Part shown: positions 26,473 to 35,686 of the stretch, piece after piece
Position numbering within the stretch: the stretch's first letter is position 1
How the letters are laid out: every line of letters starts with the position of its first letter
Assembly: GCA_002256985.1 (NCBI GenBank)
Contig: NCGO01000003.1
Coordinates: 124,001 to 188,000 of the forward strand
DNA: 64,000 nt
Direction: 5' to 3'
From: Novosphingobium sp. 28-62-57
Lineage (GTDB): Bacteria; Pseudomonadota; Alphaproteobacteria; Sphingomonadales; Sphingomonadaceae
The notes under the pieces: model-generated
What the model saw: only the letters and a program-made list of their open reading frames with translations
What the model was told of the DNA's origin: nothing
Databases searched by the model: none
Program-made: the position numbers and the translations under genes

Positions 26473-27567
26473 ATGAGCACACCGCCCAGCCCTTTGCCGT
26501 CAAGCCAGTCAACCCGGCCGGGCCCTGCCGATATTCACGACGACCTGATCCGGCGTGAGGCGAAGAAGGCAACCGTATGGCTGGGCGTGGCCTCGCTCTT
26601 CGCGCTGGTCGTGCTGCTGGCCCAGCCGATCATGGTCGTGCTGGGCGGCATCGTCTTGGCCGCGATGATCGATGGTGGTCAGCGTCTGATTGCTCGGATC
26701 GCACCATGGATTCCGCGAGTCTTGCGGATCACTATCGTGCTGATCGGCACCCTTGCCTTTCTGATCTGGCTGGTGATCTTTGCAGGGGGCGAGATTGCGG
26801 CGCAGGCCGCGCAATTGCCCAACGTGATCGAAACACAGCTCAGCCGTCTGACCGTGTGGGCGCAGAGCCACGGCATTTCCGTTCAGGATTTCAATCTGCA
26901 GCAGATCGCCAGCCAGATTCTGGGCAGCGTCGGCCAGATCACCCGCGCGCTGGGCGGTATCTTCGGCGGCTTTACCACCGCGTTCCTGATCCTGATTCTG
27001 GCGATATATTTCGTGCTTGAACCGCATCTCTACCGCCGCGGTCTTGGCTGGATGCTTCCAGAGCACAGCCGCGAGCATTGGGAGGGCACCGCCCTGCGCA
27101 TGGGCAAGGCGCTGCGCATGCTGCTGTTCGGGCGGCTGCTGGGCATGGCGGTGGAAGGCATTGCCACCTGGGCCTTGCTGGCATGGTGGGGCGTGCCGAT
27201 GGCCGCGCTGCTGGGCCTGCTCACTGGATTGCTGGCCTTTCTGCCCAATATCGGCGCGCCGATCTCGGGCCTGCTGATGACGCTGGTCGGCTTTTCGGTC
27301 AGCAATGAAACCGGGCTGTTCTGCCTTGTGGTTTATGTCGTGGTGCAGACCGTGGACGGCAATATCATCGTGCCCATGGTGGCCAAACGGACGGTTGACC
27401 TTGCCCCGGCGCTGGTATTGGGCGCGCAATTGATGTTCGGGTTGCTGTTCGGCATTCTCGGGCTGATGCTGGCCGATCCGATTGTTGCCATGCTAAAGAT
27501 CGCGCTGGAACGTCAGGCCGAACGGAACGACGCCCGCAACGCCGAACGACCAGAACCCGCCACCTGA
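26473..27567 (+). CDS. AI-2E family transporter (PerM/YdiK type)
   Basis: This 364-residue protein has seven to eight hydrophobic segments and the family signature GLLAFLPNIGAPISGLLMTLV near residue 255, with a DPIVAMLKIALER C-terminus. The family includes the TqsA AI-2 exporter and Na+/H+ antiporter-like members, so autoinducer transport is not implied. ATG 26473 starts 6 bases after lepB, suggesting co-transcription. Confidence 0.88.
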   Translation: MSTPPSPLPSSQSTRPGPADIHDDLIRREAKKATVWLGVASLFALVVLLAQPIMVVLGGIVLAAMIDGGQRLIARIAPWIPRVLRITIVLIGTLAFLIWLVIFAGGEIAAQAAQLPNVIETQLSRLTVWAQSHGISVQDFNLQQIASQILGSVGQITRALGGIFGGFTTAFLILILAIYFVLEPHLYRRGLGWMLPEHSREHWEGTALRMGKALRMLLFGRLLGMAVEGIATWALLAWWGVPMAALLGLLTGLLAFLPNIGAPISGLLMTLVGFSVSNETGLFCLVVYVVVQTVDGNIIVPMVAKRTVDLAPALVLGAQLMFGLLFGILGLMLADPIVAMLKIALERQAERNDARNAERPEPAT

Positions 27568-27603
27568 CCACCACCACCTGAACACCAATTGCAGAGACCC
27601 ACG

Positions 27604-28740
27604 ATGGCCCGCAAGTTTCTCTACATGATCGCTGTCCTTGCCGTGCTGGTGATTGCGGCCCTGTTTATCCTGCGCATCTGGTCTACCGAATTGACCCGGT
27701 TCGCCTTTGTGCCGCGTGCCGATTATGCAAAGCTCGATCCCCTGCCATCGGGTGCCTTTGCCGGAAACGCCATGTGGTTTTCCCGGCCCGGGATTGGCAA
27801 GGATGATCCATCGCAATGGCTGCCTGCCAAGATCACGAAGAATCAAGGACCCGCTGCCGTGTTCTTCATCCACCCCACCAGCTATCTGGCGCGTGAGGCA
27901 TGGAACGGCCCGCTCGACGATCCCGACACCAACCGCCGCGCCAGCTATTTCCTTCAGGGCATGGCGTCAGCCTTCAACGGACAGGCGCAAGTCTGGGCCC
28001 CGCGTTACCGGCAGGCGGCATTTGGCGCGTTCCTCACCGATCAGCCTGAAGGACAGATGGCACTGGATGCGGCCTATCTCGATGTGAATCAGGCGTTTGA
28101 CGCGTTCCTTGCGGGCATTCCCGCCGATGCGCCGATCGTGCTGGCTGGCCACAGCCAAGGCGCATTGCACCTGATCCACCTGCTCAAGGATCGCGTGGCC
28201 GGAACGCCCCTCGCCGCGCGCGTGGTCGCCGCCTATCCGGTCGGCTGGCCAATTTCGGTCGAGCACGATCTGCCCGCGATGGGCCTCAAGGCCTGCACCG
28301 CCGCCGATCAGGCCGGTTGCATCATGACATGGTCGAGCTTTGCCGAACCGGCAGAGCCCGATCTCGTGCTCGAAGCCTATCGCACCCGCCCCGGCCTTGA
28401 TGGCAAGCCCAAGGATACGCGCCCTGTCCTGTGCACCAACCCGCTCAATGGCGGCGCGAGTGCGTCGGCGCCTGCCAGCGCCAACCTCGGTACGCTCAAG
28501 CCCTCGGAAGACCTCAAGAGTGGTGAACTGATCGTCGGCGCTGTCCCCGCCCGCTGCGATCCGGCCACCGGCATTCTGCTGATCGGCGATCCGCCCGAAA
28601 TCGGCGCTTATGTGCTGCCGGGCAACAACTACCACATCTATGACATCCCGCTGTTCTGGTCGAACCTGCGCGCCGATGTGGGCCGCCGCGTTGCCACTTG
28701 GCAGGCCGCGAAGAAGCCTGCCCAAACACCAAACAAATGA
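27604..28740 (+). CDS. DUF3089 alpha/beta-hydrolase-like protein
   Basis: This 378-residue protein has an N-terminal membrane anchor or signal (about residues 6-24). The DUF3089 body contains [20 protein letters not shown] and nucleophile elbow [16 protein letters not shown] (GHSQG). The family is predicted to be hydrolytic, with no established substrate. ATG 27604 is chosen over a TTG at 27589. Its stop overlaps the ruvX ATG by 4 bases (ATGA). Confidence 0.85.
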   Translation: MARKFLYMIAVLAVLVIAALFILRIWSTELTRFAFVPRADYAKLDPLPSGAFAGNAMWFSRPGIGKDDPSQWLPAKITKNQGPAAVFFIHPTSYLAREAWNGPLDDPDTNRRASYFLQGMASAFNGQAQVWAPRYRQAAFGAFLTDQPEGQMALDAAYLDVNQAFDAFLAGIPADAPIVLAGHSQGALHLIHLLKDRVAGTPLAARVVAAYPVGWPISVEHDLPAMGLKACTAADQAGCIMTWSSFAEPAEPDLVLEAYRTRPGLDGKPKDTRPVLCTNPLNGGASASAPASANLGTLKPSEDLKSGELIVGAVPARCDPATGILLIGDPPEIGAYVLPGNNYHIYDIPLFWSNLRADVGRRVATWQAAKKPAQTPNK

Positions 28741-29204
28741 TCACGCAATCGGCGCTGCTGATGCGCGATGCCTTGCCCGAAGGCGGCGCGCTGATGGGCC
28801 TTGATACCGGCACCAAGACCATCGGCATCGCCCTGTGCGACAGCGACTGGCGCTTTGCCACCGCAGGCAAAACGCTCCAGCGCAGCAAATTCACTGCCGA
28901 CAAGGCCAAGCTGGCGGCCCAGATTGCCGAACGCAGCGTAAAGGGCCTCGTCATCGGCCTGCCGCTCAACATGGACGGATCGGAAAGCCCCCGCTCCCAG
29001 GGCGCGCGCGCCATCGCCCGCAACCTTGAGGACTTTGGCCTGCCCATCCTGCTGTGGGACGAACGCTGGACCACTCAAGCTGCTGAACGCGCGATGATCG
29101 AGCAGGATTTCAGCCGCGCCAAACGCGCCACCCGCATTGATTCGCACGCCGCCGCGCTGATCCTGCAGGGCGCGATCGATGCGCTAGCCGGAAGCGCTTT
29201 CTAA
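28737..29204 (+). CDS. ruvX: Holliday junction resolvase RuvX (YqgF)
   Basis: This 155-residue RNase-H-like protein has the motifs [15 protein letters not shown] (residue 22 on), [14 protein letters not shown] and LLWDERWTT, with acidic residues as in YqgF. E. coli YqgF is essential and implicated in 16S rRNA 5' processing; the resolvase name comes from fold similarity. The ATG overlaps the DUF3089 stop. Confidence 0.94.
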   Translation: MITQSALLMRDALPEGGALMGLDTGTKTIGIALCDSDWRFATAGKTLQRSKFTADKAKLAAQIAERSVKGLVIGLPLNMDGSESPRSQGARAIARNLEDFGLPILLWDERWTTQAAERAMIEQDFSRAKRATRIDSHAAALILQGAIDALAGSAF

Positions 29205-29272
29205 ACCCAGCGCCTTTTAACCGCGCACTTAAGCCGCTTGTCAACGTCGCCCACCTGCGGCAGGGATGATCC

Positions 29273-29788
29273 ATGGACAGCACACCTCAAAGCACTGCCG
29301 AGAATGGGGGCGGCCGCCCACCCATCCCGCAAGACATGGCGTTTGAACCTTCGCGCTTCGGCAAGTTCATGATGAAGCACGGCCACACCGGCTTTGTCGG
29401 CATGGAATACCGCGCCCATGGCCCAAACTGGATCGAACTTGGCCTGCCCTGGCGCGAGGATCTGGTGGGCGATCCTGAGACCGGTGTGCTGGCGTCCGGC
29501 CCGATCATCAGCCTGCTCGACAATGCCACATCGATGTCCGTCTGGGCCCTGCGTGGCGGCTTCCGCCCGCAAGTGACGCTCGATCTGCGCATCGATTATG
29601 TGCGCGCCGCAACGCCCGGCAAAACGATCATCGCCTGGGCCGAATGCTATCAACTCAAAACGTCGATGGCCTTTGTGCGCGGCATTGCCCACGATGGCGA
29701 TATCGCCGATCCGGTCGCCCACGCTGCCGGCATCTTCATTCAGGTCGATGCCGATGGCTGGTCAAGGGAACCGGAGACCAAGGCATGA
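29273..29788 (+). CDS. PaaI-family hotdog thioesterase, first of a pair
   Basis: This 171-residue protein is hotdog-fold. The segment GVLASGPIISLLDNATSMSVW carries the Asp-containing helix of PaaI-like acyl-CoA thioesterases, and TLDLRIDYVRAATPG is the following strand. It is longer at the N-terminus than the second copy. Its stop overlaps the start of the adjacent thioesterase gene (ATGA). Substrate unknown. Confidence 0.88.
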   Translation: MDSTPQSTAENGGGRPPIPQDMAFEPSRFGKFMMKHGHTGFVGMEYRAHGPNWIELGLPWREDLVGDPETGVLASGPIISLLDNATSMSVWALRGGFRPQVTLDLRIDYVRAATPGKTIIAWAECYQLKTSMAFVRGIAHDGDIADPVAHAAGIFIQVDADGWSREPETKA

Positions 29789-30189
29789 CCGACCTTGCCA
29801 ACCGCCTGCCGCCCTACGCCCGCGCCATGGGTATGCGCATCGAAGGCCTGCTCGATGGCGCACCGCTGCTCGCCATGGACTTTTCCGACCGCGCGATGGG
29901 CCGCCCCGGCTATCTCCACGGCGGCGCGATTGCGGGCCTGCTGGAAATCGCCGCCATCATGGCCCTCCACGCCGAACTGGGCGAGGAAGACGCCAAGGTG
30001 CGCTTCAAGCCGGTCAACATCTCGGTCGAATACTTGCGCGGGGGAATCACGGTAGAAACCTTCGCCCGCGGCGAAGTGATCCGCGCCGGCCGCCGCATCG
30101 CCAACGTGCGCGCCGAAGCCTGGCAAGCTGACCGCACCAAACCACTGGCCAGCTGCTGGATGAATTTCCTGATCAAGCCGAAGGTTTGA
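29785..30189 (+). CDS. PaaI-family hotdog thioesterase, second of a pair
   Basis: This 134-residue hotdog protein carries PGYLHGGAIAGLLEIAAIMAL, where the HGG motif is the PaaI-type active-site loop (an Asp/Glu base lies in the helix, LLE). VNISVEYLRGGI is the next strand. The first protein of the pair lacks the HGG motif (LASG instead), so the two are divergent paralogues and may form a heteromer. Start ATG 29785 is coupled to the upstream stop. Confidence 0.86.
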   Translation: MTDLANRLPPYARAMGMRIEGLLDGAPLLAMDFSDRAMGRPGYLHGGAIAGLLEIAAIMALHAELGEEDAKVRFKPVNISVEYLRGGITVETFARGEVIRAGRRIANVRAEAWQADRTKPLASCWMNFLIKPKV

Positions 30190-30224
30190 AAAGCCCGCTT
30201 ATTGCTCCCATCCCGCCCATTGCT

Positions 30225-30297
30225 CCGTTCGTGTCGAGCGTAGTCGAGACACGGTAAGCACGCCGCTTGGTGTCTCGACTACGCTCGACACGAACGG
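30225..30297. repeat. Palindromic repeat family B, copy 2
   Basis: 28-bp arms at 30225-30252 and 30270-30297 are perfect inverses. Compared with the copies at 15511 and 44031 the arm reads GCGTAG instead of GCGAAG, and the opposite arm carries the matching change. It lies between two convergent genes. Confidence 0.92.
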
Positions 30298-30313
30298 GCT
30301 TATTTAAACGGGC

Positions 30314-30646
30314 TCAATCCTCGACCACCTTCATCAACCGCCGCTCCAGTGGCGACAGCACGCCCGCCAAGTCGTGCCCGCGCTTCAGCACCTGCCCCGC
30401 CTCGCCAAACAGCGCCCACATGCCCTGCTTGCCGCGCAGCGCGGGCCGCTTCTCGATCCGAGCCGAAGGCCGCTCCGCCGTGCGTTTGAACGCGGCGAAA
30501 ACAGCGGCGTCCTTGCCAAAATCCATCGCATAATCGCGCCACAACCCGGCGGCGACCATGCGGCCATAGATATCAAGGATTTTCAGCAGTTCCAGCCGCT
30601 CAAACCCCACTTGCTGGGCTGTGCGCACATTGGGAAAGGGCACCAC
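30314..30646 (-). CDS. DUF2794 protein
   Basis: This 110-residue basic cytoplasmic protein has the DUF2794 layout: FERLELLKILDIYGRMVAAGLWRDYA near residue 15, KRTAERPSARIEKRPAL in the middle and a leucine-rich end. The family is found in alphaproteobacteria and has no assigned function. The start is GTG (30646, or 30643 directly after). cysE lies upstream, 35 bases away, in the same direction. Confidence 0.83.
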   Translation of the reverse strand: MVPFPNVRTAQQVGFERLELLKILDIYGRMVAAGLWRDYAMDFGKDAAVFAAFKRTAERPSARIEKRPALRGKQGMWALFGEAGQVLKRGHDLAGVLSPLERRLMKVVED

Positions 30647-30681
30647 ACTGCCGGGTGTCCCCGCTTCAGGGCCAGTCCCGC

Positions 30682-31401
30682 TCAGCGGCGAGTCCTCCGG
30701 CCAACGCTGGTCGGCGTCGGCGCTGGCGTCTCCCCATCACCCTGCGCTGCAATCAGCGCGGCAACTTGCGCTTTGAGCGCGGCCACTTCGGCCTCCAGAT
30801 CATCCACCCGGCTGCCGCCATTGGGCTCACACGGCTCCTTGCAGGGCGTGCCATAGGGGATGAACTCTTTCAGCCACGTCTCAGCCGGAACCAGCGTAGA
30901 GCGCGCCTTCAGCCCAACCATCGTCGCGCCTTCGGGCACATCATCGGTCACCACCGCATTGGCCCCCACGCGCGCGCGCGGCCCCACGGTGATCGGCCCC
31001 AGAATCTGCGCGCCCGATCCGATGATCGCATTGTCGCTCAATGTCGGGTGGCGCTTGCCCGGCACGCCATTGGCCGGATTGGTGCCACCCAGCGTAACGC
31101 ACTGATAGATCGTCACATTGTCGCCAATCTCAGCCGTTTCACCGATCACGGTAAAGCCATGATCGATAAACAGATGCTTCCCGATCTTGGCGCCGGGGTG
31201 AATATCGATGGCGGTAAAAAAGCGCGAAAGGTGGTTCACCGCACGCGCCAGAAAATACAGGCGCGCTTCAAACAGCCAGTGCGCCACGCGGTGGAACCCG
31301 ACCGCCCACAGCCCCGGATAGAGCAGGATTTCCCAGCGGGATCGCGGCGCAGGATCGCGCGCCCGGATCGAATCCATATAGGCTATCAGGCCGTTGAACA
31401 T
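30682..31401 (-). CDS. cysE: Serine O-acetyltransferase (EpsC/CysE type)
   Basis: This 239-residue left-handed beta-helix enzyme acetylates serine for cysteine synthesis. HPGAKIGKHLFIDHG carries the catalytic His/Asp pair, and VTLGGT and the hexapeptide repeats IGDNVTIY and VGPRARVGANAVV follow. Residues 207-223 form a heptad-rich coiled coil (LEAEVAALKAQVAAL), a C-terminal extension that may oligomerise the enzyme or occlude the cysteine synthase tail. DUF2794 is downstream. Confidence 0.93.
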   Translation of the reverse strand: MFNGLIAYMDSIRARDPAPRSRWEILLYPGLWAVGFHRVAHWLFEARLYFLARAVNHLSRFFTAIDIHPGAKIGKHLFIDHGFTVIGETAEIGDNVTIYQCVTLGGTNPANGVPGKRHPTLSDNAIIGSGAQILGPITVGPRARVGANAVVTDDVPEGATMVGLKARSTLVPAETWLKEFIPYGTPCKEPCEPNGGSRVDDLEAEVAALKAQVAALIAAQGDGETPAPTPTSVGRRTRR

Positions 31402-31428
31402 GCCCGCAATTCTCTCTCTAAAACCGCG

Positions 31429-32043
31429 CTAAAGCAAGCGCGGCTGAAATTCTCCGGAACGCTCTGCCAAGGCATCGCGCACCAGCGATATGGTGACGGG
31501 TGCTTTACGCTCAAGAGACAACCGGTCAAGAGTTTCAATCAGCAACTCGATTTCCGCGTGTGACCGCTCCAACCGGGGCAGCAGATACCCCAGCACCTGC
31601 TCCCCCAGCACAAGCCCGCGCCGCGCTGAAAGCTCCGCCACCAGCCCTGCCACCAGGTCATCATCAGGCGGCGCAATCTCGATCAGCAAGGCTGACCCCA
31701 ATCGCGATGCCAGATCAGGCAGCGCGATGGTCCAAGCCCCCGGTGCTCGGTTCACCACCAGCAGCAGCGGTCGCCCATCGGCCTGCGTGCGGTTCCAGAG
31801 GTGAAAAACCTCGTCCTCGGGCAGGCTATCCGCCCCATCGATCACCTCGCCCGCCCCGCTTTCGGCAAACCAGCGCGCCAGCAGGCTCTTGCCCGAACGC
31901 GGCGGCCCGGCCAGGATCGCGGTGCGAAACGGCCAGCGCTCCGCTGCCTGCAAAGCTTCCACCACAGGGACAAGGCTAGGCCCCATCACCACGGTTTCGG
32001 CACCGCGCGCCGTCACCAGCGGAAGGGCAATCTGCGTCGACAT
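31429..32043 (-). CDS. hdaA: HdaA/DnaA-like AAA ATPase
   Basis: This 204-residue protein is homologous to the DnaA AAA+ domain without the DNA-binding domain. A clamp-binding QIALPLV motif lies at residues 4-10, Walker A is AGPPRSGKSLLARW near residue 43, and Walker B is degenerate (VIDGADSL). Hda promotes ATP hydrolysis on DnaA when bound to the beta clamp, which limits re-initiation. ATG 32043 is chosen; the upstream in-frame stretch is not conserved. DUF2066 lies upstream in the same direction. Confidence 0.87.
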   Translation of the reverse strand: MSTQIALPLVTARGAETVVMGPSLVPVVEALQAAERWPFRTAILAGPPRSGKSLLARWFAESGAGEVIDGADSLPEDEVFHLWNRTQADGRPLLLVVNRAPGAWTIALPDLASRLGSALLIEIAPPDDDLVAGLVAELSARRGLVLGEQVLGYLLPRLERSHAEIELLIETLDRLSLERKAPVTISLVRDALAERSGEFQPRLL

Positions 32044-32075
32044 CAGTTGCTTATACGCCCGAATCGCAGAAAAAG

Positions 32076-33356
32076 TTACTTGCGGATCGAAAGCGCGCCA
32101 GCGCCCACGGTCACGCGCCATCCTTGCGCACGCAGCGCAGCGGCCAAAGCATCGAGCTCGCCTGCATAAGTCACGCGCATCACCGAAGTGCCGCCGATGG
32201 CAATCGATGTGGTGCTGGCGCTCTTTACGCCTGCAGCCCCCCGCACCGCGGCCATGCCTGCGTCCACGCCCGCAGCATCTTCGGTGGCGAACTGAATGGT
32301 GAACGTATTGATCGCCGCGGCCGGTGCGGTTGTCACTGCACCCGCTTCATCATCCACCGATTCGGCTTCCATCGTGACCGGCGCCGGCCCCAGCTTCTGC
32401 ATGGTCTGGTCGATCAGCGCCTGATCGATCTGCGTCACCATGTTCAGCGTGGGATCGGGCTTGAGCACGCCATTGGCCAGTGCCTGCGAGAATATCCGGT
32501 CGATCTGGCCAATCGCCTGCTCCAGCATCTTGGGCACCTCGGCCTCGTTCTTCGCGTTCAGCGTGAAGCTGCCAAGGAAGCGGTTGTCGGGGCCATAGCG
32601 TGCGGTGAACGTGCCCTTCACCGGCCCGCCGGGATATTCCCGCTCCAGCCGCGCAATCGGCATGATCACATCGGAAGCACCGAACTCGTCCAGAATCATC
32701 CGCCACCAGTTGCGGCTGCGGCGGTCAAGCTGGCCTGCGGTCAGGAGCAGCGACTCCGATCCGGCCCCAATCGGCCGCACATAATCAATCGCGCTATTGC
32801 CAGTGCGATATTCCGCCCAGGCCTTTTGCCACACATTGCGCGTTTCAAATACGGTGGCCACGCCACCCTGATGCAGCACCGGGATCACCAGCAGCGGCGC
32901 AGACCGCGCGCGCGCGCCGGTCATGCCGAGCCGTTCGCCTGTGCGTGCGCGGTCAAAGATCACGCCCAGCGTGGCAATATAGCGGCGCGGGCCGATCTGT
33001 TCGCGCTCCACCACCACGGCCGAAACCAGCGATTCGATGGTGCTGTCGTCCAGCCCCGGCGCGGCCCCGCCGCTGCCGTTGGATTCCCACAGCTTCACCC
33101 AGGCCTTGCGCTGCGCCTCGCGCCAACCGTTGATCCGCGCATCCTCGGCATTGTCGCCGCTGACATTCACTTCGATCCCGCGAATCTCGAAATCGCCATT
33201 GCTGGCAATCGGCGGAATCCCACGATCACCTTCGATTTGCGCCACCAGCGCGGCCCCGCCCGCTGCCAGCAGAAGGGCGATTCCAAGGGCCAAAGCCTTG
33301 CGCTTCTTGGTATTGTCGTGGGGCAGGCGCAGGGCGACCAATGGAACTCCGAACAT
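32076..33356 (-). CDS. DUF2066-like protein with a heavy-metal-associated-like tail
   Basis: This 426-residue protein has one N-terminal transmembrane helix (about residues 18-38) and a periplasmic domain containing [14 protein letters not shown], typical of DUF2066. The C-terminal 80 residues ([22 protein letters not shown]) resemble a ferredoxin-like HMA or anti-parallel fold without the CxxC. Function unknown. It is upstream of hdaA and divergent from purM (119-base gap). The start ATG 33356 is not supported by a clear Shine-Dalgarno and could be at an earlier codon. Confidence 0.75.
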   Translation of the reverse strand: MFGVPLVALRLPHDNTKKRKALALGIALLLAAGGAALVAQIEGDRGIPPIASNGDFEIRGIEVNVSGDNAEDARINGWREAQRKAWVKLWESNGSGGAAPGLDDSTIESLVSAVVVEREQIGPRRYIATLGVIFDRARTGERLGMTGARARSAPLLVIPVLHQGGVATVFETRNVWQKAWAEYRTGNSAIDYVRPIGAGSESLLLTAGQLDRRSRNWWRMILDEFGASDVIMPIARLEREYPGGPVKGTFTARYGPDNRFLGSFTLNAKNEAEVPKMLEQAIGQIDRIFSQALANGVLKPDPTLNMVTQIDQALIDQTMQKLGPAPVTMEAESVDDEAGAVTTAPAAAINTFTIQFATEDAAGVDAGMAAVRGAAGVKSASTTSIAIGGTSVMRVTYAGELDALAAALRAQGWRVTVGAGALSIRK

Positions 33357-33475
33357 ATGTTGGGCCGCAGCGCTGGCCAGAAATGTGCCCGGAATGCGAA
33401 TTCCGGTGGTTGCGGGGGTGCTTTTGCCCAATGGCAAGTGGAAATCCAAGCAAGAAAGCGCTAGGCGCGCGCCCT

Positions 33476-34594
33476 ATGAGCGAACAGGATCAAATGCCGC
33501 CCCAAAAGCCGCAGAGCTACAGCTACGCCCAAGCCGGCGTAAACATCGCCGCAGGCAACGCGCTGGTCAAGGCCATCGGCCCACTGGCCAAGTCCACCGC
33601 CCGCCCCGGCGCAGACGCGGAGCTTGGCGGTTTTGGCGGCTTTTTCGATCTGAAAGCGGCCGGTTACAAGGACCCGCTGCTGGTCGCAGGCAACGATGGC
33701 GTTGGCACCAAAGTAAAACTCGCCATCGATCATGACCGGCATGACCAGATCGGCATCGATCTGGTCGCCATGTGCGTCAACGATCTGATCGTGCAGGGTG
33801 CCGAGCCGCTATTTTTCCTCGATTATTTCGCCACAGGTCGCCTCGACAACGGCGTGGCTGAACGGGTCGTCGCAGGCATCGCCGAGGGCTGCCGCATCGC
33901 CGGCTGCGCATTGATCGGGGGCGAAACAGCTGAAATGCCGGGCATGTATGCCGATGGCGATTATGACCTCGCCGGCTTCTGCGTCGGCGCGGTGGAGCGT
34001 GGCGAGCAATTGACCGGTGATCGCGTGGGCGCGGGCAACGTGCTGCTTGGCCTTGCCTCCTCGGGCGTCCATTCCAACGGCTACTCGCTCGTCCGCCGCC
34101 TTGCCGCAGACAAGGGCTGGAAGCTGGATCGCCCCGCCCTGTTTGACAACGAACGCCTGCTGATCGATTTCCTGATCGAACCGACGCGGATTTACGTGAA
34201 GACGCTGCTGCCCTTCATCCGCTCGGGCCGCATTAACGCGCTTGCCCATATCACCGGTGGCGGCCTGCTCGAAAACGTGCCGCGCGTCCTGCCCAAGGGC
34301 CTCCACGCGCGCATCGATGCTGATAGCTGGGAACAGAGCCGCCTGATGGCCTTCCTGCAGGCGCAGGGCCATATCGAACCGGCTGAAATGGCCCGCACCT
34401 TCAACTGCGGCATCGGCATGATCCTCGCGGTCGAACCAGAACAAGCCGATTCGCTCACCGCCGATCTCACCGCAGCAGGCGAAACCGTCTACCGCGTGGG
34501 CGAGATCGTGGCGGGCGAAAAGGGCTGCACTGTTACGGGCAGCGTGGAAACATGGTCCGCACGCGAGGCGTGGGAAGCTGTCCATGTCGGCTGA
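33476..34594 (+). CDS. purM: Phosphoribosylformylglycinamidine cyclo-ligase (AIR synthetase)
   Basis: This 372-residue enzyme makes AIR from FGAM with [23 protein letters not shown] and [13 protein letters not shown] near the N-terminus, and [20 protein letters not shown] and [16 protein letters not shown], are diagnostic. The start is ATG 33476 (SEQDQM); the open frame upstream is not PurM-like. purN follows, separated by the family A repeat. Confidence 0.97.
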   Translation: MSEQDQMPPQKPQSYSYAQAGVNIAAGNALVKAIGPLAKSTARPGADAELGGFGGFFDLKAAGYKDPLLVAGNDGVGTKVKLAIDHDRHDQIGIDLVAMCVNDLIVQGAEPLFFLDYFATGRLDNGVAERVVAGIAEGCRIAGCALIGGETAEMPGMYADGDYDLAGFCVGAVERGEQLTGDRVGAGNVLLGLASSGVHSNGYSLVRRLAADKGWKLDRPALFDNERLLIDFLIEPTRIYVKTLLPFIRSGRINALAHITGGGLLENVPRVLPKGLHARIDADSWEQSRLMAFLQAQGHIEPAEMARTFNCGIGMILAVEPEQADSLTADLTAAGETVYRVGEIVAGEKGCTVTGSVETWSAREAWEAVHVG

Positions 34595-34600
34595 AAACGT

Positions 34601-34733
34601 CCTCCCCATTTTCGCTGCAAGCGCAAATGGGGAGGGGGACCGCCCGCGTAGCGGGTGGTGGAGGGGATCGCCCCCCTCCGTCAGCCCTGCGGGCTGCCAC
34701 CTCCCCATTTGTCCTGCGGAAAAACGGGGAGGA
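34601..34733. repeat. Long palindromic repeat family A, copy 2 (purM-purN)
   Basis: The element begins CCTCCCCATTTTCGC and ends GGGGAGGA, with inner arms GGGGAGGGGGACC.. and .. CCACCTCCCC. It fills most of the purM-purN gap. The inner pairing is looser than in copies 1 and 3. Confidence 0.82.
34726..34733 (+). promoter_or_regulatory. Repeat-derived ribosome binding site of purN
   Basis: GGGGAGGA ends the family A repeat 8 bases before the GTG start (34742) of purN. It is the only good Shine-Dalgarno there. Confidence 0.72.
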
Positions 34734-34741
34734 TTTGGGTC

Positions 34742-35680
34742 GTGACGCGCACCCCCGTCGCCGTCTTCATATCCGGCAGCGGCACCAATATGGCCGCGCT
34801 GCTCTACGCCTCGCGCGCGGCGGATTGCCCTTACGAGATCGTGCTCGTCCTCTCCAACAACCCCGAAGCTTCGGGGTTGAAACTGGCTGAGGCCGAAGGC
34901 ATCCCAACATTTGCCCTGCCCCACAAAGGCATCCCCCGCGCCGAACATGATGCGCTGATGGAAGCGCAAGTGTTGGAACACGGCGCGCGCTATATCGCGC
35001 TAGCAGGCTACATGCGCATTCTCAGCCCCGAATTCGTCGGCCGCTGGGAAGGCCGGATGCTCAACATCCACCCCTCATTGCTGCCCAAATACAAAGGGTT
35101 GCACACCCACGACCGCGCCATCGAAGCGGGCGATACGCATGGCGGCTGCACGGTGCACCTCGTCACCGCCGAACTCGATGACGGCCCGATCCTCGGCCAG
35201 ACTCCGGTCGCGATCATCCCCGGCGATACCGGCGAAAGCCTAGCTGCGCGGGTCCTGTTTGCCGAACACCAACTCTATTCCCGCACGCTTGCCGCCTACG
35301 TCGCGCGGGAAGTCAGTGCGGATTGGCTGCTGGAGAAAGTCCGCGCGCTTGCCGCCGCGCTGCCCGAAGTGGAGGAGCGTGAAAGTCACGGCTCCCCCGG
35401 CTGGCGCGTTGGCGGCAAATACTTCGCTTATTTCAACGATCAGCACCACGGCACGCCGCACATCGCCCTCCTGGTCAAAACGAGCGGGCAGGACGAACTG
35501 GCCGCACTGCTTGAGCAGGACGAGGATGTGTGGTTCCGCCCGGCCTATTATGGCGCAAGTGGTTGGGCAGGCTTGATTCTCAACCGCAATGATGTTGATT
35601 GGGATCATGCCGCAGACTGGCTCCGCCGCAGCTGGGCCGCCGTCGCCCCGCGCCGCCTTGCCGCCATGATGGAATTTTAA
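34742..35680 (+). CDS. purN: Phosphoribosylglycinamide formyltransferase fused to an MmcQ/YjbR domain
   Basis: This 312-residue protein has PurN at residues 1-190: FISGSGTNMAALL, the active-site Asn108 and His110 in LNIHPSLLP, and Asp147 in ELDDGPI. It uses 10-formyl-THF to formylate GAR. Residues about 196-312 carry an MmcQ/YjbR-type (PF04237) domain: GSPGWRVGGKYFAYFNDQH, RPAYYGASGWAGLIL, AADWLRRSW. Typical PurN is about 200 residues, so this is a fusion, read in one frame with no break. GTG start is set by the repeat-derived Shine-Dalgarno. Confidence 0.93.
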   Translation: MTRTPVAVFISGSGTNMAALLYASRAADCPYEIVLVLSNNPEASGLKLAEAEGIPTFALPHKGIPRAEHDALMEAQVLEHGARYIALAGYMRILSPEFVGRWEGRMLNIHPSLLPKYKGLHTHDRAIEAGDTHGGCTVHLVTAELDDGPILGQTPVAIIPGDTGESLAARVLFAEHQLYSRTLAAYVAREVSADWLLEKVRALAAALPEVEERESHGSPGWRVGGKYFAYFNDQHHGTPHIALLVKTSGQDELAALLEQDEDVWFRPAYYGASGWAGLILNRNDVDWDHAADWLRRSWAAVAPRRLAAMMEF

Positions 35681-35686
35681 CGCACC

